From assembly GCF_036026595.1 (NCBI RefSeq), contig NZ_JARZFX010000019.1, positions 1 through 51,488 on the forward strand: DNA of 51,488 nucleotides, written 5' to 3'. Both the position numbers and the translations under genes were made by a program. The notes beneath the pieces are model-generated. The model was not told the DNA's origin, ran no database searches, and saw only the letters and a list, made by a program, of their open reading frames with translations. This document shows positions 1 through 7,263 of the stretch, piece by piece. Numbering within the stretch: the stretch's first letter is position 1; every line of letters starts with the position of its first letter. Source of the stretch: Virgibacillus_P tibetensis (lineage in GTDB: Bacteria > Bacillota > Bacilli > Bacillales > Amphibacillaceae).

Positions 1-488
1 TCATCTGAATATGTTTTATTGTAAAATAAAGACTGACGTAAGACACCTTCTTTTACAAATCCCACTTTTTCATAGGCTCTAATTCCACGTAAATTATGGC
101 TAAATACTTCTAACTGTATACGATTTAATTTGAGTTGTACAAAAACAAAACTTAGAACTATTTTAATGGCTTCTGTACCATATCCTTTTCCTGTTAATGA
201 AATAGAAGCCATTGATATTCTGAATCCCGCTTTTTTGCTTTCCTCATCAATATCTAAAATCGATAACTCTCCAATCATTTCATCACTGCTTTTTAGACAA
301 ATAGCAAAATCATAACGACTTGAATCATTATTTATATTCTTTATATGTGCCTTAATTTGCTCCAAAGAAAAACTAGGATTAGTCCCTGTCATATAACGTA
401 TTTCTTTATCTAGTGTATTTTCTAACATAATAGAAGCATCTGACTCACAAAGAGGTCTTAGATATATTCTCTCGCTTTCTAATCTCAT
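1..488 (-). CDS. GNAT acetyltransferase (RimJ/RimL type), 3' end outside window
   Basis: Open frame of 162 codons from an ATG at 488 running off the left edge. It begins MRLESERIYLRPL, the usual start of RimJ/RimL-like GNAT proteins, which move an acetyl group from acetyl-CoA to an amine. The acetyl-CoA pyrophosphate loop is visible as GKGYGTEA (about residues 100-107), followed by the late motif HNLRGIRAYEKVGF (131-144), where Asn and the aromatic/Gly tail are typical. A GGAG ribosome-binding site lies about 9 nt upstream of the ATG. The substrate cannot be read from sequence. The C-terminal end and the repeat expected after it lie outside the window. Confidence 0.85.
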   Translation of the reverse strand, partial: MRLESERIYLRPLCESDASIMLENTLDKEIRYMTGTNPSFSLEQIKAHIKNINNDSSRYDFAICLKSSDEMIGELSILDIDEESKKAGFRISMASISLTGKGYGTEAIKIVLSFVFVQLKLNRIQLEVFSHNLRGIRAYEKVGFVKEGVLRQSLFYNKTYSD

Positions 489-833
489 TTTGACTTTCTC
501 CTCATTTCTGTTATTCAATTTATTGTTTGAGTAAATGGACTTACTCTTACTTTGATATTACATTAATCTATAATGCTGTGATACACCAAGAACAATTTAT
601 AAATGTTTTATCCCCAACACAATGCAATAAAATGTATCTACACTAACCTGCTACGTTCGTAATAGGAAAATAGTATTGCCATTTTTTCAGTAATGCACCA
701 GTTACTGCAATAAGGCAGTTATATAGAACTGCAATTCATTAAGTTTTATTGGAGTTATTTCTTTGTACTACTAATCACCTCTAAATAAATGCACAACAAA
801 TTGAGTCTGGTACAGAGTATCGTCATTATTTTC
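489..833. other. Intergenic, holds one array repeat
   Basis: No convincing gene on either strand. It holds the upstream region of the GNAT at 488, one form-B array repeat (647-714) and a small hairpin, GCAGTT-atata-gAACTGC, at about 715-735. Confidence 0.6.
647..714 (-). repeat. Array repeat, form B, slightly decayed
   Basis: Plus strand reads CCTGCTACGTTCG, then ATTGCC, TTTTTTCAG and GCACCAGTTACTGCAATAAG. This is the full two-half layout, lying 3' of the MFS gene at 834-2066 in that gene's sense. Confidence 0.75.
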
Positions 834-2066
834 CTACAAACTCCTTCTTAGTTTCCTTTTTTCATGAAGTAAATCAACTTGTAAAAATAAAATGGCGTAT
901 ATTATTGTAAAGATAATATACGTAATCCCCACAAGGAAGCTTAAAGCCCTTGGTTCGAAAACTTCTAATAGAAATCCCGCTATTCCCATTGAAATCCCTA
1001 ATGTAGTATTGGATATCATTGTAGTCAAACCGAAAAAAGTACCATGCATTGATTTCGGTACGATTTTCATAGTAATTGTAGATAAGCAGATGTTACTTAT
1101 TCCTCCAACAAACGTAATAAATAATACAGTTAACAGGGCTAATGTAAACGATGGAACAATACTTAATAGCAGGTGGCCAATCCCCTCAAATGCAATAAAT
1201 ATAACAATAAGTGTAACTAACTTTCGCTTAAGTAGATTAGAAAGGAATGAACTTAGAACAAACCCTAATCCTAAAAAAGCATAAATAAACCCTACACCTA
1301 AATCTTCCATTTGAAAAACCTCTAATGCATATACACTCATTAGCACATTATCAATGCCGTTAGCCAATGGCATAGTCAATTCGATAAAAAGAATTACGAT
1401 TAATGCAAAAGAGCCGAAAATCAGCTTATTTGCTGATTTTTTATGAGTAGTTATTTTTTGGTGTTTTACATTAATTTTAGCTTTGGATGTTACCGGCATT
1501 GAAATTTTTGATAGAAACAATGCGGATATTAGGAAACTTATGCCATCTAAAAGAAAAGGAATATGTAATCCAAATAGATATGAAATAACTCCTCCAGAAC
1601 TTGAACCGAAAACAAGAACACCGCCTACCATAATTTGTTCAATTGCATTAACATACAATAATCTATCCTGTTTAACAATTGCAGGTATAGATGCCATTCT
1701 GGTCGGGGCATACAATGCCTCTCCTAAAGCTAAGCAAAATGCACTAATAAATATAAACCACAATTGCTCTGAACCATGAACTAAAATAGGAGACACAGCA
1801 AATGGAACTCGAATCACATCAATCATCATTAATAATTTCTTCTTTGAAAATCGATCAGCAAGTATTCCACCCAAAGGTGCCATTACTAAAAAGGGTACAA
1901 GGCGTATTGCAAAGTAAAGCCCAATTGCAGAGCCTGAACCAGTTAGTTGATAGAGTAATGTAAGAGTTGCAACTTGAGAAAATCTATTTCCTATTCCACT
2001 TGCAGTGCCGGCCCAAAACAACTTTTGATAACTTTTCTCTTGCTTCCACACTTTCCAGTTATTCAT
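834..2066 (-). CDS. MFS drug-efflux-type transporter
   Basis: 410 aa, about 12 hydrophobic segments, usual length for the MFS_3 group (macrolide/drug exporters such as MefA). The loop between segments 2 and 3 carries the MFS signature GGILADRFSKKKLL (about residues 61-74). Inner-membrane proton-coupled export is expected from the family; the substrate is unknown. It lies 108 bp downstream of the ArsR-type regulator gene and shares with it the ATCTAATTAG motif in its leader, so the pair probably forms a regulator-exporter module. A GGTGGG ribosome-binding site precedes the ATG. An array repeat follows it at 647-714. Confidence 0.85.
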   Translation of the reverse strand: MNNWKVWKQEKSYQKLFWAGTASGIGNRFSQVATLTLLYQLTGSGSAIGLYFAIRLVPFLVMAPLGGILADRFSKKKLLMMIDVIRVPFAVSPILVHGSEQLWFIFISAFCLALGEALYAPTRMASIPAIVKQDRLLYVNAIEQIMVGGVLVFGSSSGGVISYLFGLHIPFLLDGISFLISALFLSKISMPVTSKAKINVKHQKITTHKKSANKLIFGSFALIVILFIELTMPLANGIDNVLMSVYALEVFQMEDLGVGFIYAFLGLGFVLSSFLSNLLKRKLVTLIVIFIAFEGIGHLLLSIVPSFTLALLTVLFITFVGGISNICLSTITMKIVPKSMHGTFFGLTTMISNTTLGISMGIAGFLLEVFEPRALSFLVGITYIIFTIIYAILFLQVDLLHEKRKLRRSL

Positions 2067-2090
2067 ATACCCACCTCTAATTCGATAATT

Positions 2091-2100
2091 ATCTAATTAG
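2091..2100. promoter_or_regulatory. Putative ArsR-type operator half-site upstream of MFS gene
   Basis: ATCTAATTAG, 25 bp before the MFS start, is identical to 10 of the 12 bases of the palindromes in front of the regulator gene (2765-2792). Its position fits negative control of the exporter by the same regulator. Confidence 0.45.
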
Positions 2101-2107
2101 TTTTGTA

Positions 2108-2147
2108 AGAAAAACCTTGACTTATTAGATAACCAGAAGTCAAGGTT
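2108..2147 (-). terminator. Intrinsic terminator after ArsR-type regulator
   Basis: Perfect 11-bp inverted repeat AACCTTGACTT (2113-2123) and AAGTCAAGGTT (2137-2147), followed on the minus strand by TTTTTCTT. It separates the regulator transcript from the MFS gene, which must then have its own promoter. Confidence 0.8.
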
Positions 2148-2174
2148 CTGACTGTACTATAATCAATGTTGTAC

Positions 2175-2753
2175 TTAAATCAACCACATTTCCTTTGGAT
2201 TCAATTCATACTCTCCATTTTGTCTATTCATAAAATGACACATGATGAACTCACGTCGTATGGTTGCATAATCCTCATGAAACTGTTTAATATATTCATT
2301 TATTTCTTTTTCCTGATAATTACGACCTATTTTTAAACCCTTAATAAGATGTTCTAACACTACGAGCTTTTTCTTGCGTTGGGCAGGAATGTTTTTCAGT
2401 TTGCCACTATCATCAAAGAAATTAGTAATGATTTTGTATTTTTCATCTTTTGAAATATTTAATGGTTCCATTTCCTCACCTCGAATCTGTAAAATCGCAG
2501 TGGCCATAGATTCAAGTTTTTTCTCATTTAAATGAAAATAGATAGTGTTTTTATCACGACGCTGATAAATGACATCAATTTCTCGTAACTTAGTAACGTG
2601 GTAAGAAATAGTAGGTGGTGTCAATCCTAATTTCCCGGCCAGTGCCTGCCCGTGTAAAGGTTCCCCCTGTAATAAAGCGATAATTTTTATTCTTGTTTTA
2701 TCTCCAATCGTTTTATGAAAATTTACTATCCTATCTAGCTGCATTAAAGGCAC
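2175..2753 (-). CDS. ArsR-type winged-helix transcriptional regulator
   Basis: 192 aa. The N-terminal 80 residues form an ArsR/HTH_20 winged helix: DKTRIKIIALLQGEP, then the recognition-helix segment GLTPPTISYHVTKLREI and the wing YQRRDKNTIYFHL. The C-terminal half (about 100-192) is basic and helical, like the longer ArsR proteins found next to MFS genes; no metal-binding cysteine motif is seen, so it is not an obvious arsenic sensor. Two perfect ATCTAATTAGAT palindromes lie just upstream, as expected for autoregulation, and a strong terminator follows. Probably controls the adjacent MFS exporter. Confidence 0.85.
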   Translation of the reverse strand: MPLMQLDRIVNFHKTIGDKTRIKIIALLQGEPLHGQALAGKLGLTPPTISYHVTKLREIDVIYQRRDKNTIYFHLNEKKLESMATAILQIRGEEMEPLNISKDEKYKIITNFFDDSGKLKNIPAQRKKKLVVLEHLIKGLKIGRNYQEKEINEYIKQFHEDYATIRREFIMCHFMNRQNGEYELNPKEMWLI

Positions 2754-2764
2754 CCCCGAAAAAT

Positions 2765-2792
2765 ATCTAATTAGATCATAATCTAATTAGAT
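2765..2792. promoter_or_regulatory. Double palindromic operator of ArsR-type regulator
   Basis: Two copies of the perfect palindrome ATCTAATTAGAT at 2765-2776 and 2781-2792, 16 bp apart, immediately upstream of the regulator. A third, partial copy precedes the MFS gene at 2091. Confidence 0.6.
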
Positions 2793-2900
2793 ATGTATTA
2801 CAATAGTTAAATGTACGAAGTGTAGGTGTGAAAAGTATTTGGATCTGTATTCCTCATAAATTGCTCAACTTCCCAAAGGCAATATCATAAATTTAGAATA

Positions 2901-2956
2901 GAACAAGACGATCAATTTTGATCGCCTTGTTCAACTAAAGCACCCGTTAGCTTAAT
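2901..2956 (-). repeat. Array repeat (first half) fused to a hairpin
   Basis: Sense strand: TTAAGCTAACGGGTGC followed by TTTAGTTGAAC, then a strong hairpin GAACAAGGCGATC / GATCGTCTTGTTC (2901-2932). It sits directly after the stop of the VOC gene at 2958 and could act as its terminator. Confidence 0.65.
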
Positions 2957-2957
2957 A

Positions 2958-3311
2958 TTAACACTCGCAAATCATTAAAATATTTCCATCAGGATCTTTG
3001 AAATTAAAATAATGGTTATGCTGAATTTCTGTAATTAAATTAACGCCCTTACTACTCATAAAATGAAATGCTTCTTCGATGTTTTTTGTATTTAAGTGGA
3101 ATGCTGGTATTTTAAATATTTTTTCCTCTGAATAAATCTTGCTGTCTAACACAATCTCTGTACCTTCCGTAGGTATAACGTAAAGATGACCAAACTGAAT
3201 TTCTCCATCTGTTTTTAGCCCTAAAATATCACAGTACCAATCTCTCGCTTTCTCTATGTTGCTTACTGGGATAAATACTGTTCCGATTTGATTTAAAATA
3301 GGATTATCCAT
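2958..3311 (-). CDS. VOC (glyoxalase/bleomycin-resistance fold) protein, copy 1
   Basis: 117 aa, the length of a single VOC domain built from two beta-alpha-beta-beta-beta modules. Module 1 starts IGTVFIPVSNIEKARDWYCD and module 2 holds AFHLNTKNIEEAFHFM; the end FKDPDGNILMICEC has the conserved Asp-Pro-Asp-Gly-Asn turn and a metal-ligand-type Glu. VOC proteins are metal-dependent lyases, dioxygenases or drug-binding proteins; the substrate is not predictable. A second, nearly identical protein is encoded at 35676-36029, differing at only about a dozen positions. Repeats lie on both sides (2901-2956 and 3366-3437). Confidence 0.85.
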   Translation of the reverse strand: MDNPILNQIGTVFIPVSNIEKARDWYCDILGLKTDGEIQFGHLYVIPTEGTEIVLDSKIYSEEKIFKIPAFHLNTKNIEEAFHFMSSKGVNLITEIQHNHYFNFKDPDGNILMICEC

Positions 3312-3365
3312 AAAAACACCCCTTTAAATGATCTTATTAAATATTCTATATTATTAATATAAAAT

Positions 3366-3437
3366 CCTGCTTCTTTAGCAAAAAAGACCGCCATTATTAC
3401 GATCTCATTGTTGTATTAAAGCACCCTAGAGTTGAAG
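3366..3437 (-). repeat. Array repeat, form B
   Basis: Plus strand CCTGCTTCTTTAGC, GACCGCCATTATTACG, then ATTGTTGTATTAAAGCACCC and GAGTTGAAG. The copy at 36086-36156, beside the duplicate VOC gene, shares the unusual GACCGCCAT and TCTCATTGTTGT segments. Confidence 0.8.
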
Positions 3438-3478
3438 ATGAAAAAGACTTTTGTTAAACAAACGCCCCCGATTGAAAA

Positions 3479-3655
3479 TTATTGGTCTGTCTTTTGTTTT
3501 GGTATAAAGTTACTAGCAATTAATATAACGATACCAATAATGGCTAGTGCCCAACTTATATAATTCATTGGTATAAAATTAACTATATTTATTGCGTCCA
3601 CCGCCCCAATTGCAAAAATTACAGTACCAAGAAACCTAAGAGTATTTTTATTCAA
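3479..3655 (-). CDS. Small two-helix membrane protein (58 aa, TTG start)
   Basis: Starts with TTG at 3655, 6 nt after a perfect AAGGAGGT ribosome-binding site, and ends at TAA 3479-3481. The protein begins NKNTLRFLGTVIFAIGAV and has two hydrophobic helices (about residues 7-26 and 33-51), the second being SWALAIIGIVILIASNF, then the polar tail PKQKTDQ. It fills the space between two array repeats, like a single-gene cassette. Family not recognised. The ribosome-binding site, length and hydrophobic pattern make it a convincing gene despite its size. Confidence 0.7.
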   Translation of the reverse strand: MNKNTLRFLGTVIFAIGAVDAINIVNFIPMNYISWALAIIGIVILIASNFIPKQKTDQ

Positions 3656-3732
3656 TATAGTACCTCCTTAAAAACTCATGATTATTAAAAATTTCTTCTT
3701 CTTAAATAATGTTGTCCCTATCATAAATTCGA

Positions 3733-3780
3733 TAAAAAGGTGTTTTTCCTTCTTTTAGGATGGCACCCGTTTGTTGAATA
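3733..3780 (-). repeat. Array repeat, form A (terminator-like hairpin)
   Basis: Sense strand: TTCAACAAACGGGTGCCA, then TCCT/AGGA arms with the loop AAAAGA, then ACACC and TTTTT. Lies right after the metallophosphoesterase stop codon. Confidence 0.75.
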
Positions 3781-3786
3781 GGATTA

Positions 3787-4525
3787 TTAAATTTGATTTC
3801 CGTGAAAAACTTGTAGGATAAAATCACGTTCAGGTACTTGTAGCCCATGATAAGACTCTAAAAAAGAGGAGTTATCATATGTTGCTTCTTCGAGATATAC
3901 GTCTACTTTGCTATTTTCTATCCTAACAATTGCATAAGGTGCTGTTGGTTTATGATTACAACCAAGCGAGCCAGGGTTTAAATAAGTAGTTTTATTTCCT
4001 TTGAAATAATGAATTGGATGGTGATGCCCAAAACAAATCAAATCTTCATTATGACCTTTAAATAAGTATTCTAAGTTACTAACACTCGGTTTAACTATTG
4101 AACTAAACGGGTCTTTACTTATGTGTTTATTAATTTTGCTGTATTCAATTTGGTAATGAATAAATAAAATTGAATAACCTTCTATGTTTTTCTCTATTGT
4201 TCGAGGTAATTGGTCTAATTTTGGAATAAATGATTTATCCATTCTATCTAATATCCATTGATGATGTTCTTTAACATGAGAATGGCTTTTAGGATACCGT
4301 TGACCTTTTGCTAAAGCTAATATACCTTCATCGTGATTCCCTGTTATCATTGACGTATCGGCTCTTGAGAATAAAGTTTCTAACACTTCGTTTGAATCGG
4401 GACCTATTCCAATCATATCGCCTAAACAATATATGTGATCAATATTATTTCTATTGTCTATTTCAGAGAGCACCGCTTTTAATGCAGATGCATTACCATG
4501 AATATCAGTAATTATTGCAAATCCA
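3787..4525 (-). pseudogene. Calcineurin-like metallophosphoesterase, early frameshift
   Basis: The long frame (4473 down to 3787, 228 aa) encodes most of a metallophosphoesterase: YCLGDMIGIGPDSNEV (metal ligand Asp), MITGNHDEG (Asn-His), FIHYQIEY, ICFGHHHPIHYF (His-x-His) and LNPGSLG, close to YfcE/PrpE-like phosphatases. The family's first metal motif Asp-x-His lies upstream: in this frame the DNA just before 4473 reads IITDIHGNASALKAVLSE. The only ATG with a ribosome-binding site (GGGGGT), at 4525, is one base out of frame and reads MDLQ-stop. A 1-nt loss at codon 3 explains this. Either it is a fresh pseudogene or it starts at a non-standard codon; the catalytic body is intact. Confidence 0.75.
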
Positions 4526-4566
4526 TAATCTTATTTACCCCCATTAAAAAGAACGTCGAAAGAAAT

Positions 4567-4600
4567 TCTCTTATTTCACTAGTGCACCCATTAGTAAAAA
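4567..4600 (-). repeat. Array repeat, partial
   Basis: Plus strand TTTCACTAGTGCACCCATTA. Only the first half (GGGTGCACTAG in sense) is clear; it follows the coding region that starts at 4914. Confidence 0.5.
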
Positions 4601-4609
4601 AGTAAGTAT

Positions 4610-4914
4610 TTAATTTACAAGACTTTTTCTTCTATGACGGAACTTATTACTTAACCAAAAAGTAATTAAGCCAATCATTCCTAACAACGATAAAGCACAC
4701 AACACACTATACTCATCATTGGTGTGTATTTAAAAGCGTAGATAATCTTATCAATTTCATAAATCTGTTGTGGATTAGTAGCTTTTTCAGGCGTGAAAAC
4801 GATGTGACTCTTCCAATTTTCTTCAAGCATAATGTATGAACCTGTCCAAGTAGTTGCAAAAAAACTATATGCAAATACAAGTAATAGAAGAATAAAAATA
4901 AGTAATTTCTTCAA
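4610..4914 (-). pseudogene. Small two-helix membrane protein with frameshift
   Basis: From ATG 4914 the frame gives 77 aa: a signal-anchor helix MKKLLIFILLLLVFAYSFFA, then an extracytoplasmic stretch with WTGSYIMLEENWKSHIVFTP. It stops at 4681 in a Cys-rich, unlikely tail. Shifting frame near 4700 restores a sensible ending: ALSLLGMIGLITFWL as a second helix, then the basic tail SNKFRHRRKSLVN and TAA at 4610-4612. The original protein was therefore about 100 aa with two membrane segments and a cytoplasmic basic C-terminus. A 1-nt indel close to 4700 (or a sequencing error) splits it. Family not recognised. Confidence 0.65.
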
Positions 4915-4990
4915 ATTAATCCCCCCTTAAAATATTCTCTCTCAGCTTTAGTAAAATTGTTGGCTTATTATGTTATGCCTTCTTATATAT

Positions 4991-5049
4991 ATTCAACAAT
5001 AAAAGGTGCTAATCCTTCTTAAAGGATTGCACCCTATAGCTTAATAAGG
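4991..5049 (-). repeat. Array repeat, form A
   Basis: Plus strand ATTCAAC, then GGTGCTAATCC / GGATTGCACC arms (5005-5015 and 5024-5033), then CTATAGCTTAATAAGG. In sense the hairpin is followed by TTTTATTGTTGAA, so it can act as a terminator for the GNAT remnant to its right. Confidence 0.85.
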
Positions 5050-5067
5050 ATTTAACTTTTTAGAGGA

Positions 5068-5595
5068 TTATACTTTCTCAATAACATCGTCGATATTTTC
5101 CCATTCATAAATTAGTTCATTTAGTATTTTTCCACCAATTTCAATTTGAACTCTCTCAACTAATTTCGCACCATAATATTCATAAAAGTAACGAGTTATG
5201 TTATCCTCAAGGACTTCAACTAATATCTTTTTATAACCCAATTGTTTAAAATGCTTAAATAATTCTTTAAGCAACTACTTTCCTATTCCCTCACCTTGAT
5301 ATTCCTCAAGCAGGTAAATAGACGTTAGATCTCCTGTATTATCTTCCTTATTCTCTTGCCTTTTCCCTGCAGTTCCGAAACCTATTATTTGGTTCATTTC
5401 ATTCAAAGCAACTACAATATAATTTGCTTCATCCGCAATATTACGTTTCCATAATTCTGTTCGTTTTTCATAAGATAACTTGTTTAAAAAGTCACTTGGG
5501 ATAATACCTTTATAAGTCGTTCTCCAACTATCGACGTGAACTTTTGCAATGCCTGCTGCATCATCTAATTTTGCTCTTCGTATCAACAAATACAC
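5068..5595 (-). pseudogene. GNAT acetyltransferase interrupted by an amber codon
   Basis: One reading frame of 175 codons split by TAG at 5275-5277. The first part (5595-5278) begins MYLLIRRAKLDDAAGIAKVH, has the SWRTTYKGIIP segment of YxeL/PhnO-like GNATs and reaches the acetyl-CoA loop EEYQGEGIGK. The codon that follows is TAG where the family usually has Gln or another polar residue, and the frame continues LLKELFKHFKQLGYKKI and NITRYFYEYYGAKLVE. A single CAG-to-TAG change is the simplest explanation. Without suppression the product lacks the C-terminal half of the fold. Repeats lie on both sides. Confidence 0.85.
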
Positions 5596-5614
5596 ATCCC
5601 CGTTAATATAGTAA

Positions 5615-5670
5615 ATTCGACAATATGAGGTGCTTCTCCTTCTTTAAGGATTGCACCCGTTTGTTCAATT
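5615..5670 (-). repeat. Array repeat, form A
   Basis: Plus strand ATTCGACAATATGAGGTGC, then TTCTCCTTCTTTAAGGA, GCACCCGTTTGTTCAATT. It overlaps the last codons of the Nudix gene at 5665. Confidence 0.8.
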
Positions 5671-6228
5671 AGATTGAAGGCTTTTTGCAACAAGAAATTC
5701 CTTTGCCATATAATAGGCATATGCAGTAAATAATTGTGTTTTTATTTGGCTTTGTTTTAATGCTCTTCCCATATCCTCAAAATCATACAAATGAACTTCT
5801 ATTTCTTCGGTATCATCCAAGTCTTGTTCAAATTCTTTAAAGGCATCAACAATGAGAAAAGTGATAACTTTATTTGTTTGAGTAGCTGGATTAACCATGA
5901 ATTCACCCATTTTTATCGGTTTAGTCTTTGAGATATATCCTGTTTCTTCTCTTAATTCTCTTAATATCCCTTCCTCATATGACTCGTTTTCTTCAACTAT
6001 TCCAGCAGGAATTTCTAAAAAGAAATCTCCTCCTGCGTAACGATATTGTTCAACAAGCACAACTTTATTTTCTTTTGTAATAACTATTGCGTTTACCCAA
6101 TCTGAGTATTCATTAACATAATACTCATTGATAATCAGCCCATTCGGAAGTTGACATTTATCCTTTCTCAAATTACCAAATGGTGTTTTAAAAATGTATT
6201 CTAAACCCAATGTTTTCCACTTCTCCAC
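5665..6228 (-). CDS. Nudix hydrolase, ADP-ribose pyrophosphatase type
   Basis: 187 aa. The Nudix box is complete and fits GX5EX7REUXEEXGU: it runs GIVEENESYEEGIL then RELREETGY (about residues 77-99), with the metal-binding REEXEE core intact. The preceding VLVEQYRYAGGDFFLEIPAG is characteristic of NudF-like ADP-sugar diphosphatases, which split ADP-ribose to AMP and ribose 5-phosphate. The family's usual length is 180-200 aa. Cytosolic. Its stop codon lies inside the repeat 5615-5670, and another repeat (6270-6345) lies behind its start, so it is a one-gene unit. Confidence 0.85.
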   Translation of the reverse strand: MEKWKTLGLEYIFKTPFGNLRKDKCQLPNGLIINEYYVNEYSDWVNAIVITKENKVVLVEQYRYAGGDFFLEIPAGIVEENESYEEGILRELREETGYISKTKPIKMGEFMVNPATQTNKVITFLIVDAFKEFEQDLDDTEEIEVHLYDFEDMGRALKQSQIKTQLFTAYAYYMAKEFLVAKSLQSN

Positions 6229-6269
6229 CTTATTTCTCTCCTCTATTTTTATATTCGTACTTCAACTAA

Positions 6270-6345
6270 CCTGCCCCTTTAGATTATAGATTCAACAAAA
6301 AAGGTGCCTTATCCTTCTTTCAGGATTGCACCCTTTAGCTGAAGA
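6270..6345 (-). repeat. Array repeat, form A with second half
   Basis: Plus strand CTGCCCCTTTAG (second half), ATTCAAC (6290-6296), then AAAAAAGGTGCC, ATCC/GGAT arms, GCACCCTTTAGCTGAAG. The ATTCAAC box fits the integron core pattern RYYYAAC. Confidence 0.85.
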
Positions 6346-6355
6346 GGAGCTATGT

Positions 6356-7186
6356 TTAAAAAAATTCATATAGCCCGTTAGCAAAATAATCATAATCATC
6401 TTCACCGATTATCTTTCCGCCATAGCCTTCAAAAAAGATTTCTTTATCTCTTTCATTTTCAAAAGCATTTGGTTTAGGGCGAATAGCTAAAGATACATCA
6501 TACCTGGTATCTCCATATGCTCCACTACTCCAATCAATAACTCCAGTAATTACTCCATTTGAAATCATAACATTATCTATCGTAAAGTCTCCGTGAATAA
6601 GGGTTTGTTTATATTCTTTTGGTTTCTTTACTATCATTCTTTCTAATAACTCTTTAGTGCCGTCAACCATGTAATTATTGAAATTATATTCTGCTTCAAA
6701 CAACATTTGTTCAAGCCACGGTTGTTTCATTATAAGTTCCTCGGGACAAGGAGTTGAATGAATTTTAGACAAGATTTGACCAAAACTAAATATGATTTCT
6801 TGTCGTTTTTCATTGTCATATTCATTAAACAAAGCCATCCTTATAGTTTCTCCCTCTATAAATTCTAAAAGAGCCCAGGATTCGCAATTATTATCTCTTT
6901 CTATGAATTTCTTTACTTTTGGTACTGGTAATTCTGTCTTATTGTTCAAGCTGTTTAAAATAGATACCTCCCTTTTCAACATTGAATTAAATAGTTTTCC
7001 CTTTGTCCTTTTAAGTGCAAAAGTTCTTTGGTCACTTTCAATTATTCCTAAATTAGATGTATAGCCTTGACGTGGAAAACTTATAGAAATTATCTTATTT
7101 AAGGATTGTTTAATCTCAATCGGAATTTCATCAATATGTATTGGTGGCAATTGTATCTCCCCCTTAAGCCTGTTCTTAAACTGCAC
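6356..7186 (-). CDS. Aminoglycoside phosphotransferase (APH)-family kinase
   Basis: 276 aa with the protein-kinase-like APH fold. The ATP-loop region is SFPRQGYTSNLGIIES, the invariant Lys is in FALKRTKGKLF, the catalytic loop is LIHGDFTIDNVMISNG (HGDxxxxN), and the metal-binding motif is GVIDWSSGAYGDTRYD. The family phosphorylates aminoglycosides, macrolides, choline or other small molecules; the substrate is not predictable. It ends YDYFANGLYEFF at 6356, slightly short of many APH proteins, so a few C-terminal residues may be missing. Repeats lie at 6270-6345 and 7186-7259. Confidence 0.85.
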   Translation of the reverse strand: MQFKNRLKGEIQLPPIHIDEIPIEIKQSLNKIISISFPRQGYTSNLGIIESDQRTFALKRTKGKLFNSMLKREVSILNSLNNKTELPVPKVKKFIERDNNCESWALLEFIEGETIRMALFNEYDNEKRQEIIFSFGQILSKIHSTPCPEELIMKQPWLEQMLFEAEYNFNNYMVDGTKELLERMIVKKPKEYKQTLIHGDFTIDNVMISNGVITGVIDWSSGAYGDTRYDVSLAIRPKPNAFENERDKEIFFEGYGGKIIGEDDYDYFANGLYEFF

Positions 7187-7259
7187 TGCCCCGTTAATAA
7201 TAACTTCAACAAAAAAGCGATAATCCTTCTTGGACTATCGCACCAGTTTGTTGAATAAT
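7186..7259 (-). repeat. Array repeat, form A, best-preserved hairpin
   Basis: Plus strand: CTTCAAC (7204-7210), stem GCGATAATCC (7217-7226), loop TTCTT, stem GGACTATCGC (7232-7241), CACCAGTTT, GTTGAAT (7250-7256). In sense the stem is followed by TTTTTT. The outer boxes TTCAAC/GTTGAA mirror each other like integron core sites. Confidence 0.9.
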
Positions 7260-7263
7260 CAAT

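Noticed and set aside
892..1779. Plus-strand open frames inside the MFS gene (892-1284, 1483-1779)
   Set aside because: They lie antisense to clear MFS coding sequence, have no ribosome-binding sites, and their proteins look like reverse readings of membrane helices.
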